Shown: in pieces, positions 32,493 through 42,900 of the stretch
How positions within the stretch are numbered: position 1 is the stretch's first letter
Layout of the letters: each line of letters opens with the position of its first letter
NCBI RefSeq assembly: GCF_037577855.1
Contig: NZ_JBAKFX010000008.1
Location: 50,655-114,654 of the forward strand
Reading direction: 5' to 3'
Source: Dethiothermospora halolimnae
GTDB taxonomy: Bacteria > Bacillota > Clostridia > Tissierellales > VENL01
DNA length: 64,000 nucleotides
Position numbers and translations under genes: made by a program
The notes under the pieces: generated by a model
Seen by the model: the letters and a program-made list of their open reading frames with translations, nothing else
Told to the model about the DNA's origin: nothing
Database searches by the model: none

Positions 32493-34109
32493 TTATTTAA
32501 TTATATCCATAGCCTCTAATATCTTAGGCATAACCTGTTTTTTTCTTGATACAACCTTATCAACAAATATTCCCTGTTCTCCTTTAGTATCAAAGGCAAC
32601 ATTTATGAGGGCACCTTGATCACATTTATATAATAAATAGGAACCTTCTTTTAGTATATCAGTTATTAACAATAGAGTTAAGTAATATTTGCCATTATTG
32701 TGAATATCGTTTATAAAACTTAAGAATTCATTCTTTCTATTAAATACGTCTTCTATATCAAGGGTAAATACTTGGGATATACCCACTTTCTTATCTCCAA
32801 TATTGAACTCCTTAAAGTCTTTAAAAAATATTTCATCTATTTCTTGTCCCTCTAAGGATGTCCCCGCCTTAAACATATTCATAGCAAACTTTTCTATATC
32901 CAAGTTCAATATAGTATTTAATTTTTTAACTGCAAGTCTATCTATATCTGTTGTTGTGGGAGACTTTAATAATAGGGTATCTGATATTATTCCTGATAAC
33001 AGTATACCTGCTATGTTTTTATCAATTTTAATATCATTTTCCATAAACATATTAAATATTATTGTTGATGTACTTCCCACAGGGTTATTTCTAAAGTTTA
33101 TAGGAGTAGTGGTCTTTATATCCCCTAGTTTATGATGATCTATTATTTCTAATATATTAGCTTCCCTAAGTCCATTTACACTTTGGGAGTATTCATTATG
33201 ATCAACTAATATAACTTCTTTCTTATTTGGTTTTAATATATGTCTTCTTGTTATGATCCCTAAATATTTATTATCATCGGTAACAACAGGATAATTTGAA
33301 TGTCTGTTTTGGGAAAGTTCTTCCTTTACATCATCTAAATATTCATTTTCATTGAACTTTATAATATTATTATCCTTCATTATTGATGATACATAATTAC
33401 ACTGATTTATAAGCTTAGATACAGTGTATGTATCATTTTTTACAGATATAATATTTACCTTTTCTTTAATCCCTTTATTTATATATTTAGATGGTAGTGT
33501 TTTATTTCCTGTTACTATTATTAACTTTACATTACATTTTATGGCATAATCAATTATATCATATCTATCCCCTACTATTACAATACTATTTTTGTTTAAT
33601 ATACCATCATCCTTTAGTGTATTATAATAAAATGCAGCAACAGATATTTGACCTTCTATTTCATCATCTATTTTAACTAATTCTTCTCCATCTAAATCAT
33701 TTACTATATCTGATATGGCTGTTTTTAACTTATATACATCTCCCTTTATAAGTTCCATTGCTATATCCTTCATGGTGACTAATCCTAATAATTTATTATT
33801 ATCATCAACCACCGGTAGTACCTTTAATTTATTTTTTTCCATAAGTTTATATGCATATAATATTGTATTTCTAGGATTTATACTTATTATTTTATCATAA
33901 TTTAAATCCTTTATTTGGGTCTTTACGTTTTCTAGTAATCTTGGTTTATTAACATTAAAATAATTAAGAATAAATTCAGTTTCTTTATTTATATCTCCTA
34001 ACACACATGGAATAGTATCCCCTTTTAATTTATTCTTTAGGTATGACAGGGATATGGCCGATACCACTGAATCTGTATCTGGATTTTTATGTCCAAAAAT
34101 ATATAGCAA
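32493..34109 (-). CDS. Manganese-dependent inorganic pyrophosphatase with CBS and DRTGG domains
   Basis: 538 residues: the DHH-family N-terminus GHKNPDTDSVVSA, a CBS domain (about 70-130), a DRTGG domain (about 135-245), a second CBS domain (about 250-300), then DHNEYSQ, DHHKLGD and a C-terminal DHHA2 domain. This insertion defines the nucleotide-regulated family II pyrophosphatases of clostridia, in which CBS domains bind adenine nucleotides and DRTGG is associated with Ap4A binding. It cleaves PPi in the cytoplasm. The start is TTG at 34109 with GGAGGG upstream. Confidence 0.93.
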   Translation of the reverse strand: MLYIFGHKNPDTDSVVSAISLSYLKNKLKGDTIPCVLGDINKETEFILNYFNVNKPRLLENVKTQIKDLNYDKIISINPRNTILYAYKLMEKNKLKVLPVVDDNNKLLGLVTMKDIAMELIKGDVYKLKTAISDIVNDLDGEELVKIDDEIEGQISVAAFYYNTLKDDGILNKNSIVIVGDRYDIIDYAIKCNVKLIIVTGNKTLPSKYINKGIKEKVNIISVKNDTYTVSKLINQCNYVSSIMKDNNIIKFNENEYLDDVKEELSQNRHSNYPVVTDDNKYLGIITRRHILKPNKKEVILVDHNEYSQSVNGLREANILEIIDHHKLGDIKTTTPINFRNNPVGSTSTIIFNMFMENDIKIDKNIAGILLSGIISDTLLLKSPTTTDIDRLAVKKLNTILNLDIEKFAMNMFKAGTSLEGQEIDEIFFKDFKEFNIGDKKVGISQVFTLDIEDVFNRKNEFLSFINDIHNNGKYYLTLLLITDILKEGSYLLYKCDQGALINVAFDTKGEQGIFVDKVVSRKKQVMPKILEAMDIIK

Positions 34110-34211
34110 TGTAATCCCTCCATAATATAACTTTAGTATTTCATACTATATTATTTTATCAAAATATGCTATTATTTCATAGTGAAAACATAAAGGGACC
34201 TAAGTACTTTT

Positions 34212-34346
34212 GGAATTGACAATTGACAGTTGACAATTGTCAATTAAATGTAGTTTTACTCACTTTGTTCGTAAAATATTATATTCAAATCGGCTTCAAC
34301 CAATTTGTACCTTAATTGTCAACTGTCAATGGCTAACTGTCAACTA
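34212..34346. repeat. Palindromic intergenic element, family A, copy 2
   Basis: Same layout as 3984-4118: TTGACAATTGACAGTTGACA, then AGTTTTACTCACTTTGTTCG, then CAAATCGGCT, and the inverted TTGTCAACTGTCAATGGCTA end. The core palindrome is decayed in this copy (CGGCTTCAACCAATTTG). Confidence 0.8.
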
Positions 34347-34352
34347 AAATAA

Positions 34353-34370
34353 AGGGACCCCAGGGTCCCT
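34353..34370 (-). terminator. Terminator of the nitroreductase gene
   Basis: AGGGACC CCAG GGTCCCT hairpin flanked by A- and T-rich sequence immediately after the stop codon at 34372. Confidence 0.65.
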
Positions 34371-34371
34371 A

Positions 34372-34920
34372 TTAGTCATTTAACGTATATGAACTTCCCC
34401 AATTATTTAAAAATACATGCTCTGTTACATCTTTTTTATGATGATGGGTTGGAGTTTGTTGTATCTCTCCTATTGGGGTCATTGCCACAACTCTGTATTC
34501 TTTTGGTATATTTAATATGTCCCTTACCCTATCTTCATCTAATGCTCCTATCCAACAAGTACCATAACCTTCGTTTGTTGCTGCTAAAACGAAATGTTCC
34601 ATTGCCACTGCACTGTCCACTAAGTAGTATTCCCTGTCGGCCATTATTCCAGACTCTGAAGGATCTGCCACAACTATCATTGCCATAGGGGCACTTTTCA
34701 AAGCATTTTTAGCACTGTCTGTATCATTCATTATTGTTTCTGATAGTCTATCCTTTTCATTTTTATTATTTACTAATATCATCTTATAACTGGTGTTGTT
34801 TTTCCAAGATGGAGCCCTCATAGCTGCATTTATCATTCTAGATAGTTTTTCTTTATTAACCGGTGTATTAGTAAAGTCCTTAACACTGGTTCTATTTTCT
34901 ATTACATTATAAAAATCCAT
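34372..34920 (-). CDS. Nitroreductase-family flavoprotein
   Basis: 182 residues. The N-terminal FMN-binding signature is ENRTSVKDFTNTPVNKEKL, then AMRAPSWKNN, AMEHFVLAATNEGYGTCWIG in the middle, and a C-terminal PIGEIQQTP. This is the fold of FMN-dependent NAD(P)H oxidoreductases of the short nitroreductase type; the substrate cannot be read from sequence. ATG 34920 is seven bases after GGGAGG; an upstream TTG is less likely. It is a single-gene unit. Confidence 0.9.
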   Translation of the reverse strand: MDFYNVIENRTSVKDFTNTPVNKEKLSRMINAAMRAPSWKNNTSYKMILVNNKNEKDRLSETIMNDTDSAKNALKSAPMAMIVVADPSESGIMADREYYLVDSAVAMEHFVLAATNEGYGTCWIGALDEDRVRDILNIPKEYRVVAMTPIGEIQQTPTHHHKKDVTEHVFLNNWGSSYTLND

Positions 34921-34974
34921 AATCAAACCTCCCTTATAAATATTATTTACAAAAGATATAAGATTAATGTAACT

Positions 34975-36024
34975 TTAATCTGAAATTATATTTTCTATGT
35001 GGCTATATATTTTACTAACTCCAATCCACCACTTATCATCTTCTGCATATCTTCTATTAATCCAGATAAAGGGATCCATAAATAATGGTCGTTCCTTTAA
35101 AGAATTGGTAATAGTTTTTGCTGCTATTTCTGATGAATCTTTAATATTAGTATTATATTTTATCCAACTTCCAAAAACATTAAAGGGATTATTAGCTATT
35201 TCTTTCCCATATTTATTGTCCCTAGGTACAAAACTCTGTTCTTGACCGGTTATTGAAAAAAGTATAATTGGATTTAGATTATATTTTTTAGAGGTTTCTA
35301 TTATAGTAGAAAAATATGGTTCATCTGTCAATATGGAATCTCTACTATTTAAGTATTCTTTTAATTTGTTTTTATCTATATCTTTATACATGAAAAAATC
35401 TGGTATATCTTTATGGGTGTTTTGGACAACCACTTTAAGTGTACTTAGTGTGACTGAGGTTATATTTGACTGATCTATATCTTTCTTTAAAGGGAAATTA
35501 CTTTTTGTAATAAATATTATTAAGAGTAGAGACAATATAGATGTAGCTATAAACTTTTTATTTAAACTATTATTTTCTAGTATAGGCTCTATGTCCTTAC
35601 TTTTATTATTTTGATTTTCCATTTTAGTTTCTTTAATACTATTCTGTTGAAATATATAATTTTTTAATTCATTACTGGTTATTTTATTATCGAGATTTTT
35701 ATTAATCCAATTGGTTAAAGTCTCTATATAGTTATCTTCCTTATTATCCATAGATAACATTTTATCTATAACATCATACTTTACTAATCCCTCTTTATTG
35801 TTAATTATCATATCTTTAACCAGTTGTACTTTTATACTTTCTCTATATTTTTCACTAATTCCATCTAAATTATTATCGACTATTCTGTAAACAGAGTCTG
35901 AAAATATGGACATACTATGTTTTTCATCTATATTTTTTCTAGTATTTTTTATATAATTTCTTATGGAAATAATATCCTGTTTGTCTAATATTTTTTCTTC
36001 CCTTAGTTTTTCTATGTCTTTCAT
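34975..36024 (-). CDS. Membrane-anchored protein with a C-terminal lysozyme-like domain
   Basis: 349 residues. The hydrophilic N-terminal part (about 1-150) is probably cytoplasmic. One membrane segment (about 158-176, FIATSILSLLLIIFI) is followed by an external part. Its end (about 235-349) has ILFSITGQEQSFVP, NPFNVFGSW, AAKTITNSL, FIWINRRYA and WWIGVSKIYSHI, the pattern of lysozyme-like or glucosaminidase folds, with Glu in GQEQSF as the likely acid. Probably a cell-wall hydrolase with a cytoplasmic sensory tail. No SH3 or LysM wall-binding repeats are seen. Confidence 0.68.
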   Translation of the reverse strand: MKDIEKLREEKILDKQDIISIRNYIKNTRKNIDEKHSMSIFSDSVYRIVDNNLDGISEKYRESIKVQLVKDMIINNKEGLVKYDVIDKMLSMDNKEDNYIETLTNWINKNLDNKITSNELKNYIFQQNSIKETKMENQNNKSKDIEPILENNSLNKKFIATSILSLLLIIFITKSNFPLKKDIDQSNITSVTLSTLKVVVQNTHKDIPDFFMYKDIDKNKLKEYLNSRDSILTDEPYFSTIIETSKKYNLNPIILFSITGQEQSFVPRDNKYGKEIANNPFNVFGSWIKYNTNIKDSSEIAAKTITNSLKERPLFMDPFIWINRRYAEDDKWWIGVSKIYSHIENIISD

Positions 36025-36179
36025 TTCCCCACATCCCTAAAATAGGCTATATAATAATAAACGACTAGATGGGCTAATTTTGTTAGTTTTATATGTATAA
36101 TATTATGTAGGTGGTCAATATATTGAAGCCCTTAGGTCTTCTTCTAGAAGGCTTATTTATGCTATACTGGTCATTAAAG
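36025..36179. other. Intergenic stretch without a gene
   Basis: AT-rich spacer upstream of the lysozyme-like gene. It includes a plus-strand extended -10 candidate (TGCTATACT at 36159-36167) that could start a transcript across the repeats that follow. Nothing else is recognised. Confidence 0.4.
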
Positions 36180-36202
36180 CTGGGGGATTACGAATCCCCC
36201 AG
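36180..36202. repeat. Strong hairpin at the head of the tandem repeats
   Basis: CTGGGGGATT ACG AATCCCCCAG: a 10-bp perfect stem with a 3-base loop. Its right arm is the same sequence that ends each 28-bp unit downstream. Confidence 0.75.
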
Positions 36203-36362
36203 CAACTAAACTTTATTACCAATCCTTCGGCAATTAAACTTTATTACCAATCCTTCGGCAACTAAGCTTTATTACCAATCCTTCGGCAATTAAGCTTTAT
36301 TATAAATCCTCTAGCAACTAAGCTTTATTGCCAATTCCCCAGCAACTGAATTTTATTATTAT
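36203..36362. repeat. 28-bp tandem repeat array, about 5.6 copies
   Basis: Units begin at 36203, 36231, 36259, 36287 and 36315, with a partial sixth. The consensus begins CAACTAAGCTTTATTACC and ends AATCCTTCGG. The first three units differ at only one to three positions; the last two diverge in the final eight bases. There are no spacers, so it is not CRISPR. Since 28 is not a multiple of three, it does not encode a peptide repeat. Confidence 0.85.
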
Positions 36363-36454
36363 ATACTATATGGCTTTAAAATCCTTCTGAATATATTCAG
36401 AACCTCCACCATGGCTACATCATTTTTTATAGAAATTTTAACTTTCCTGAATAC

Positions 36455-36490
36455 AAAAAAGGTAAACCAAACTTTATGGTCTACCTTTTT
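36455..36490 (-). terminator. Terminator of the aminopeptidase gene
   Basis: AAAAAAGGTAAACC / GGTCTACCTTTTT stem with one mismatch, 12 bases after the stop at 36502, with T-rich sequence on the minus strand. Confidence 0.75.
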
Positions 36491-36501
36491 CTATTTGTAA
36501 C

Positions 36502-38274
36502 TTATATAGCTCTTGTTTCCTCTTTAAGCCAAGCTTTTTCTTCTTCCGTTAAGAATGGTGATAGTTTATCATATACCTCTTTATGATAACTGTTTAACCA
36601 GTCTCTTTCTTCCTCTGTAAGTAGATTAACATCCACACCATCTAAGTCCAATGGGCAATAGGATATTGTATCAAACTTCATAAATTGTCCAAACTCAGTT
36701 TTTTCATCTTCCACAACCAGTAATGTATTTTCAAGTCTAATTCCATGTTTATCTTTTTTATATACCCCTGGTTCATTGGTAAGGATCATACCCTTTTCCA
36801 GTTTAACCTTATTTGGTACTTGACTAAAGTTTTGAGGCCCTTCGTGGACATTTAATAAGAATCCTACTCCATGTCCTGTACCACATTTATAATCTATTCC
36901 ATATTCCCAAAGAGGTTTTCTAGCTAAAATATCTAGATTAGAACCTGTGGCACCATATAGAAACTTAGCTATGGTTAGGTTTATATGTCCCTTTAATGTA
37001 AGGGTAAAGTCCCTTTTCATTTCATCGGTTATATCCCCCAGTACTATTGTTCTTGTTATATCCGTTGTTCCATCTAAATATTGTCCACCGGAGTCTATTA
37101 AGAACATAGCTTCATCTTTAAGGGTATACTGACCTTCCTTAGTTGCTTTATAGTGCATCATGGCAGCATGTTCTTTATAAGCTGCTATTGTATCAAAACT
37201 TGGAGATATAAAATCTTTTTGTTTACTTCTAAATTCAGTTAACTTCTCATCAGCTGATATTTCTGTTATATTTCCATCTTTAACATTGTTTTTTAGCCAA
37301 TGTATAAACTTAACTATTGCAACACCATCTTTTAAATGACAGTTTCTTAAGTTTTCAATTTCTGTATCATTTTTTACTGCCTTTAACTTGGTAGTTACTT
37401 CTGAATCTTTTATTTTATCCCTATTAAAAGGTATTTGCTTATACATATAGTAATTTGTTCTAAGGGGATCAAATAATATACTATCGGTTATTTTCTTTAA
37501 ACTATTTTTAAGTTCAGAGTATTCTTTTACCTTTATATCATCTTTTAATAACTCTTCTTTTATATCTTCAGATACCTTATTAGTATCCATAAATATATAT
37601 GCTCTGGTCTCAGTTACTAAGGCATAGGATATAAATACTGGACTATTGTTTACATCATTACCCCTAAGATTAAATAACCAAGCTATATCATCTAAGCTAC
37701 TTATTAGATAATTTTTAGCTTTTTTCTTTTTCATTTCATTCCTTACTTCTTTTAATTTTTCTGCTCTTGACTTTCCTGCATATTTTACGTCATGGATAAA
37801 TACTTTGTCCTTTGGTATCTCTGGTCTATCTTGCCATATTTCATCAACTAAATCATAATCACTATTTATATCTATACCATTTTTATCAAATTCTTTTTTC
37901 ATATTGTTTACTCTAGTAACTGAAAATAACTTTCCATCAAATCCAACAGTTTCACCACTCTTTAGTGTATCAACTAAATATTCGGTTATTGTTGGAACCT
38001 TTGGCTCCCTCATCTTAAATAGTCTTATTCCAGAACCTTTAAGTTGGTCTTCAGCTTGGATAAAGTATCTTCCATCTGTCCATAAACCACCATCATCTTT
38101 AGTTATAACAACTGTTCCAGCAGAACCTGTAAAACCTGATATCCAAGCTCTACCCCTCCATCTATCTGCAACATATTCACTCTGATGGGGATCTGAACTT
38201 GGAATTATATAAGCATCGATCCCTCTTTCTTCCATAAGGTTTCTTAATTTTTTAACCCTTTCTTTAATATCCAT
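36502..38274 (-). CDS. Xaa-Pro aminopeptidase (M24B, long three-domain form)
   Basis: 590 residues, the length of the three-domain eukaryote-like aminopeptidase P. Two creatinase-like N-terminal domains (about 1-300) precede a pita-bread catalytic domain. The latter has the metal ligands in SGGQYLDGTTDITRTI (two Asp), GTGHGVGFLLNVHEGP (His), TNEPGVYKK (Glu) and GIRLENTL (Glu). It releases N-terminal residues before proline in the cytoplasm and fits a peptide-using lifestyle together with the Opp system. A strong ribosome binding site (AAGGGGG) precedes it. It is a single-gene unit. Confidence 0.93.
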   Translation of the reverse strand: MDIKERVKKLRNLMEERGIDAYIIPSSDPHQSEYVADRWRGRAWISGFTGSAGTVVITKDDGGLWTDGRYFIQAEDQLKGSGIRLFKMREPKVPTITEYLVDTLKSGETVGFDGKLFSVTRVNNMKKEFDKNGIDINSDYDLVDEIWQDRPEIPKDKVFIHDVKYAGKSRAEKLKEVRNEMKKKKAKNYLISSLDDIAWLFNLRGNDVNNSPVFISYALVTETRAYIFMDTNKVSEDIKEELLKDDIKVKEYSELKNSLKKITDSILFDPLRTNYYMYKQIPFNRDKIKDSEVTTKLKAVKNDTEIENLRNCHLKDGVAIVKFIHWLKNNVKDGNITEISADEKLTEFRSKQKDFISPSFDTIAAYKEHAAMMHYKATKEGQYTLKDEAMFLIDSGGQYLDGTTDITRTIVLGDITDEMKRDFTLTLKGHINLTIAKFLYGATGSNLDILARKPLWEYGIDYKCGTGHGVGFLLNVHEGPQNFSQVPNKVKLEKGMILTNEPGVYKKDKHGIRLENTLLVVEDEKTEFGQFMKFDTISYCPLDLDGVDVNLLTEEERDWLNSYHKEVYDKLSPFLTEEEKAWLKEETRAI

Positions 38275-38304
38275 TATTTTGCCCCCTTCTTTATTAGTTA
38301 AAAA

Positions 38305-39981
38305 TTATTTATATTTATTACCAAGTATTAAAAATACACTTGATGTCCATGTAAATGCTTTGTCCCTTAGGCCTTCACCGGTTTTGGCATTAAAGTTTTC
38401 TGCCATACCATTTTTATTTACCATATTTAAAAATCTATGGGATATCTCTCTTGCTAGTTTCCCATGACCTGACCTTTCTAAACCATCGACAATGATTATT
38501 GTCGATGGTGCCCATATGGGACCTCTCCAATAGCCATCATCCCTATAGTATTTACTATATATACTCTCTGTTGATAGTCCATGCTCTGTTAAAAATCTAT
38601 CCTCTATATCATCTGCTATCTTATTTGTTATTTCTTTAGGTAATAATTGTCCTAAGATTATTGGTACACACATTATAAGACTATCTCCATCATATTTAAT
38701 GTTATCATTTAAATCCTTTGGAACAAAATTATTATCTATATAAAAATACTCTATAAGAAGATTTATATAATGTTTCATGGCTTTTTCATAGTAATTTGCT
38801 TCGCTTTTCAATCCTATCTCCCCTGCCATATGGGATAAGGTTTTCATATTAAGTATTAAAAATGATAATAAGTCTGGACTTTTTACTGGGCTACCATTGT
38901 CAAATATGGTACTATTATCCCACCCTGCATCATTACCATGATCATAGGATGGAATATTATTATAATCATAGTCTGTATATTTAAACCAATAATCTGTCCA
39001 CTTTTTAAGGGGACGATATAGTTCCTTTAATCTATTGTTATTAAAGAACTTTGGATTTTCCTTTATCATATAATCTATTGTCCAGCCATGTATTGGTGGT
39101 TTTGTAAAACTGAAGGAACTGTATTTATCGTTGGCAAAGTCAGGTAATAATCCACTGTCATCTTGCATATCAAAAAATATCATTAACTGGTCATATGCTA
39201 ATTTAGGATTGTTTTTTATAAGGGCCATTGCATTAAAGCAATTATCCCAGCTCCATATATTGGTCATCCAATTTTTTGACATATACATAGCATCTCTGGT
39301 TAGGTTATTATCTTTATTAACAACACATGACCATGTTATATAGCTTGCCAATTCCTTTCCCCTCTTATACTTATGGGAAACATCTAGTACATTGTCAAGC
39401 CAATTTTTATAACTTTTTCTAACCCTCTCTTCACATACTAGAAAGGATGAATCATAATCTTCATATCTTGGCACTGTCTTAAATTCTTCTATTATTCCAT
39501 AAAAATATTCCTTAGGAGTAAATATAAATTCTATATATTCACTTCTTTGAATATTCCAAGGGGCTTTAACCTCTATACTGCCATGTTTATTAGTAATGAG
39601 ATATTTAATATCATTTGTGGCACTATTAATCTTATATTTATCATTTCCTATATTTATACAATTATCATAGTAACCACATTCCATTGTTAGTTTAAGCCCT
39701 ATCCCTTTACCATATACCCTAAGATTATTGACATTATCTATACAAAATTTAACATATCCATTATCACAGCTTAATGTTAATACATGTTCCTTCATGTCCA
39801 CTTCATAGGGAACATTATCCCCATTATTATCTACTGTTTCTATCTTAAATACTTTACCATTGTTTGTATTTATATCTCCACCTCTAACGGTTCTTATATA
39901 CAAATCATCACTATCCCATAATGTAGATATGGCAATATACGAACCATATCTACTAAAGGGAATTTTTTTTATATCAAACAT
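38305..39981 (-). CDS. Glycoside hydrolase, trehalase/GH63-like (alpha/alpha6 barrel)
   Basis: 558 residues from the ATG at 39981, which follows AGGAGGG. The N-terminal third is beta-rich. The catalytic alpha-barrel has SKNWMTNIWSWDNCFNAMAL, DDSGLLPDFAND, GNDAGWDNSTIF and YWRGPIWAPSTIIIVDGLE, features shared by trehalase and GH63/mannosylglycerate hydrolase-like enzymes. The start lies inside the end of lacZ, so the two are translationally coupled and may act on the same oligosaccharide. The exact specificity is unknown. Confidence 0.8.
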   Translation of the reverse strand: MFDIKKIPFSRYGSYIAISTLWDSDDLYIRTVRGGDINTNNGKVFKIETVDNNGDNVPYEVDMKEHVLTLSCDNGYVKFCIDNVNNLRVYGKGIGLKLTMECGYYDNCINIGNDKYKINSATNDIKYLITNKHGSIEVKAPWNIQRSEYIEFIFTPKEYFYGIIEEFKTVPRYEDYDSSFLVCEERVRKSYKNWLDNVLDVSHKYKRGKELASYITWSCVVNKDNNLTRDAMYMSKNWMTNIWSWDNCFNAMALIKNNPKLAYDQLMIFFDMQDDSGLLPDFANDKYSSFSFTKPPIHGWTIDYMIKENPKFFNNNRLKELYRPLKKWTDYWFKYTDYDYNNIPSYDHGNDAGWDNSTIFDNGSPVKSPDLLSFLILNMKTLSHMAGEIGLKSEANYYEKAMKHYINLLIEYFYIDNNFVPKDLNDNIKYDGDSLIMCVPIILGQLLPKEITNKIADDIEDRFLTEHGLSTESIYSKYYRDDGYWRGPIWAPSTIIIVDGLERSGHGKLAREISHRFLNMVNKNGMAENFNAKTGEGLRDKAFTWTSSVFLILGNKYK

Positions 39982-42900
39982 TTCTAACCCTCCTATATAA
40001 AGCCTTAGGAGATAATTGATTTTTATCAAATGCCTTTATTTTAATATTAAACTCTATATCCTTTGGTTTTAAAGTATGTCTGTCAAGGGCCCTAGGACCA
40101 CAACTGTTGCTACCCAATCCATTTTGACCATAATCTATATTTACAGATATAAAGTCCCTTTTCATTAGCTCATTTGTGTGCTTTGCATTTTCTAAATCCT
40201 CTGTAGTATAATAGTGTCCACTAAAGTCAAAACTTTCCCCTGTTATAAATAGGCCCACACCCCTTATATCACTAATGGCTAACCATCTTGTATCGGTGTG
40301 ATTACCATTTTCTTGAGGATATACATAATCTACAAATAAATCATCAACTGTAGCCTTATATGTTCCCATTGGATTTGACTCTTTGCTGTCTACATATGAC
40401 TGTCCACTTCTTCCATGCCAATGGAAGTTATTTATGCTTTCCTTTACTTTAAAGTTATAACCTAACCTAGGCATAGCTTCAGGCCTTTTTCCAAAGGGTT
40501 TTAGCTTAGTACCTATATCCACTACTCCATTTCCATATATAGTATAGGTTATATCACTATTATAACCAAAGTCCCTATTAGGTGGTGCCGATATCCCTTT
40601 TATATTTATAATACATTTATCATCTTCTACTGTATAGTTACTATCCATTACATAGGATTTCATAAGATGGATAAATTGTTTCTTCCACTCTTTAACTAGG
40701 TACATATCATTATCTATGGTGGCTCTCCAAAAGTTTAATGTTAATCCATCAACCAGTAGACTTCTACCATTGTATATAAAACTTTTAAATTTACCATATA
40801 GTAAATCAAACTCTATATTAAAGTCACTTCCATCTATTTTTAGTATATTGTCTTCTTCTGTTATTCTTAATGTCTCCCCCTTAAGACTATTTCCAAATGA
40901 TTTGTTTCCAATGGGTAATAGGAAATTTTCTATACTAACTATATGTCCAGCACTGGCATAACTTTTATCCCTATTCAATACAAACTTTATCTCCATATAA
41001 TAGTCTGTATCTTCATTATAGTTATTTAAATCTATATCTATATTTATATCTTTATCTGCTCCAGGATTAATATGACCAAAATCAACTTTTCCAGACTCTA
41101 ATATCTTGCCATCAGATTTTATACTATATACCATATCTAAATGACCAAGATCTATAAAACTATAGTTGTTTTTTATATTTACTAGTCCTTTAGTTAAGTC
41201 TATAGCTTTAATTTTAATTGGTTCAATTATTTTTTTATATTCGTATAAACTGGGGCTTGGAGTTCTATCGGGCATTACAAGACCATCTATAACAAAGTTA
41301 CTATTATTTGGCTTATCTCCATAGTCCCCTCCATATTTATAATATACTTTTCCATTTTCATCTGCTGTTTTAATACCATGGTCTATCCATTCCCATATAA
41401 ATCCTCCGTGGAGCCTATTATATTTTTCATAGATTTCTTCATACTCCTTAAGACCACCGGGACCGTTTCCCATAGCATGACCATATTCACAATGTATATG
41501 GGGTTTTCCCTCTTCTTTGCCTATCTTTTCTAACTTTTCAAAGGATGAATACATGGTACTATATACATCACTTACTTCACACTTTACATCCCCTTCATAA
41601 TGAATAGGTCTTGTATCATCTATTTCTCTAGTTTTCTTAGCCATGGCTTTTTGATTACAACCAAATCCTGACTCATTACCTAGGGACCACATTATTATAG
41701 ATGGATGGTTTTTATCCCTATTTACCATCCTCTCCATTCTATCCACATAAACCCCTTCCCAATCTGGGTCATCACTTATTAAGCTTAAGTTCCCTATTTC
41801 CTCAAAACCATGACATTCTAAATCAGTTTCATCTATAACATATAAACCATACTGATCACATAGATCATAAAACCTGGGATCGTTGGGATAATGGGATGTC
41901 CTTACTGCATTTATATTAAAACTTTTCATCATCTCCACATCTTTTACCATGGTGTCATAGGGTACATATCTACCGAGTTCAGGATGGAAGTCGTGGCGAT
42001 TAACTCCGTGTAACATTATTTTTTTACCATTTAAAAGTAGATTTTCACCCTTTATTTCTATTTGTCTTACTCCAACTCTTTGGCTTATATGCTCTATTTC
42101 TTCATTATCTATTAATGTTACAACTAAGTTATAAAGATAAGGATCCTCTGCTGACCATAGTTTAGGGTTGTCTATTTTTATGTTATGATCTACAGTCTTT
42201 GATTTATTATTAGAAACCATTATTGCTTCTGAAGTTTCTTCTATTATTAATTTATTGCTTTTATCAAATAATCTATATTTTAGCTTATATTTTTTACTAT
42301 CATTATACAGATTTTCTATTGTAGTTTTTATATTTATATTTCCATTTATATAGTTATCATCCAATGTGGTTTTTATATGGATATCATTTATATGTCCTTT
42401 ATCCCTTTTAAATAATGATACATCTCTAAATATACCACTTAAATACCACATGTCCTGATCCTCTAAATAACTTCCATCGCTCCACTTAAGAACCTTTACT
42501 GTAACAGAGTTTTTACCCAAGTTTATATACTTTGATATATCAAATTCACTGGGGAGCTTACTGCCTTTACTATAGCCAACAAAATTTCCATTTACCCATA
42601 GATAAAATGCGCTATCTACCCCTTCAAATCTTAATATACTCTGTTTATCATCCCAGGAGTGGTCTATATAAAATGATGTTCTATAACAACCTGTGGGATT
42701 GTTTTTAGGTACATGGGGTGGATTTATTGGGAAGGGATATAAGAGATCTGTATAATGCATATCCCCATAGCCTTCCAATTGCCAGTTACTTGGAACTGGT
42801 ATAGTGTCCCAGTCTTTATCAGCAAAATCCCTTTTATAAAATTCCTTCGGTAGTTTATCAGGATGATCTGTAAAAAGGAATTTCCAGTCACCATTTAACA

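Noticed and set aside
36203..36362. Possible CRISPR array
   Set aside because: Repeats are contiguous without spacers, units diverge at one end, and no cas genes are present.
36385..36480. Short minus-strand frame between the aminopeptidase terminator and the tandem repeats (RKVKISIKNDVAMVEVLNIF)
   Set aside because: No start codon with a ribosome binding site; could be a decayed gene end, but nothing recognisable.
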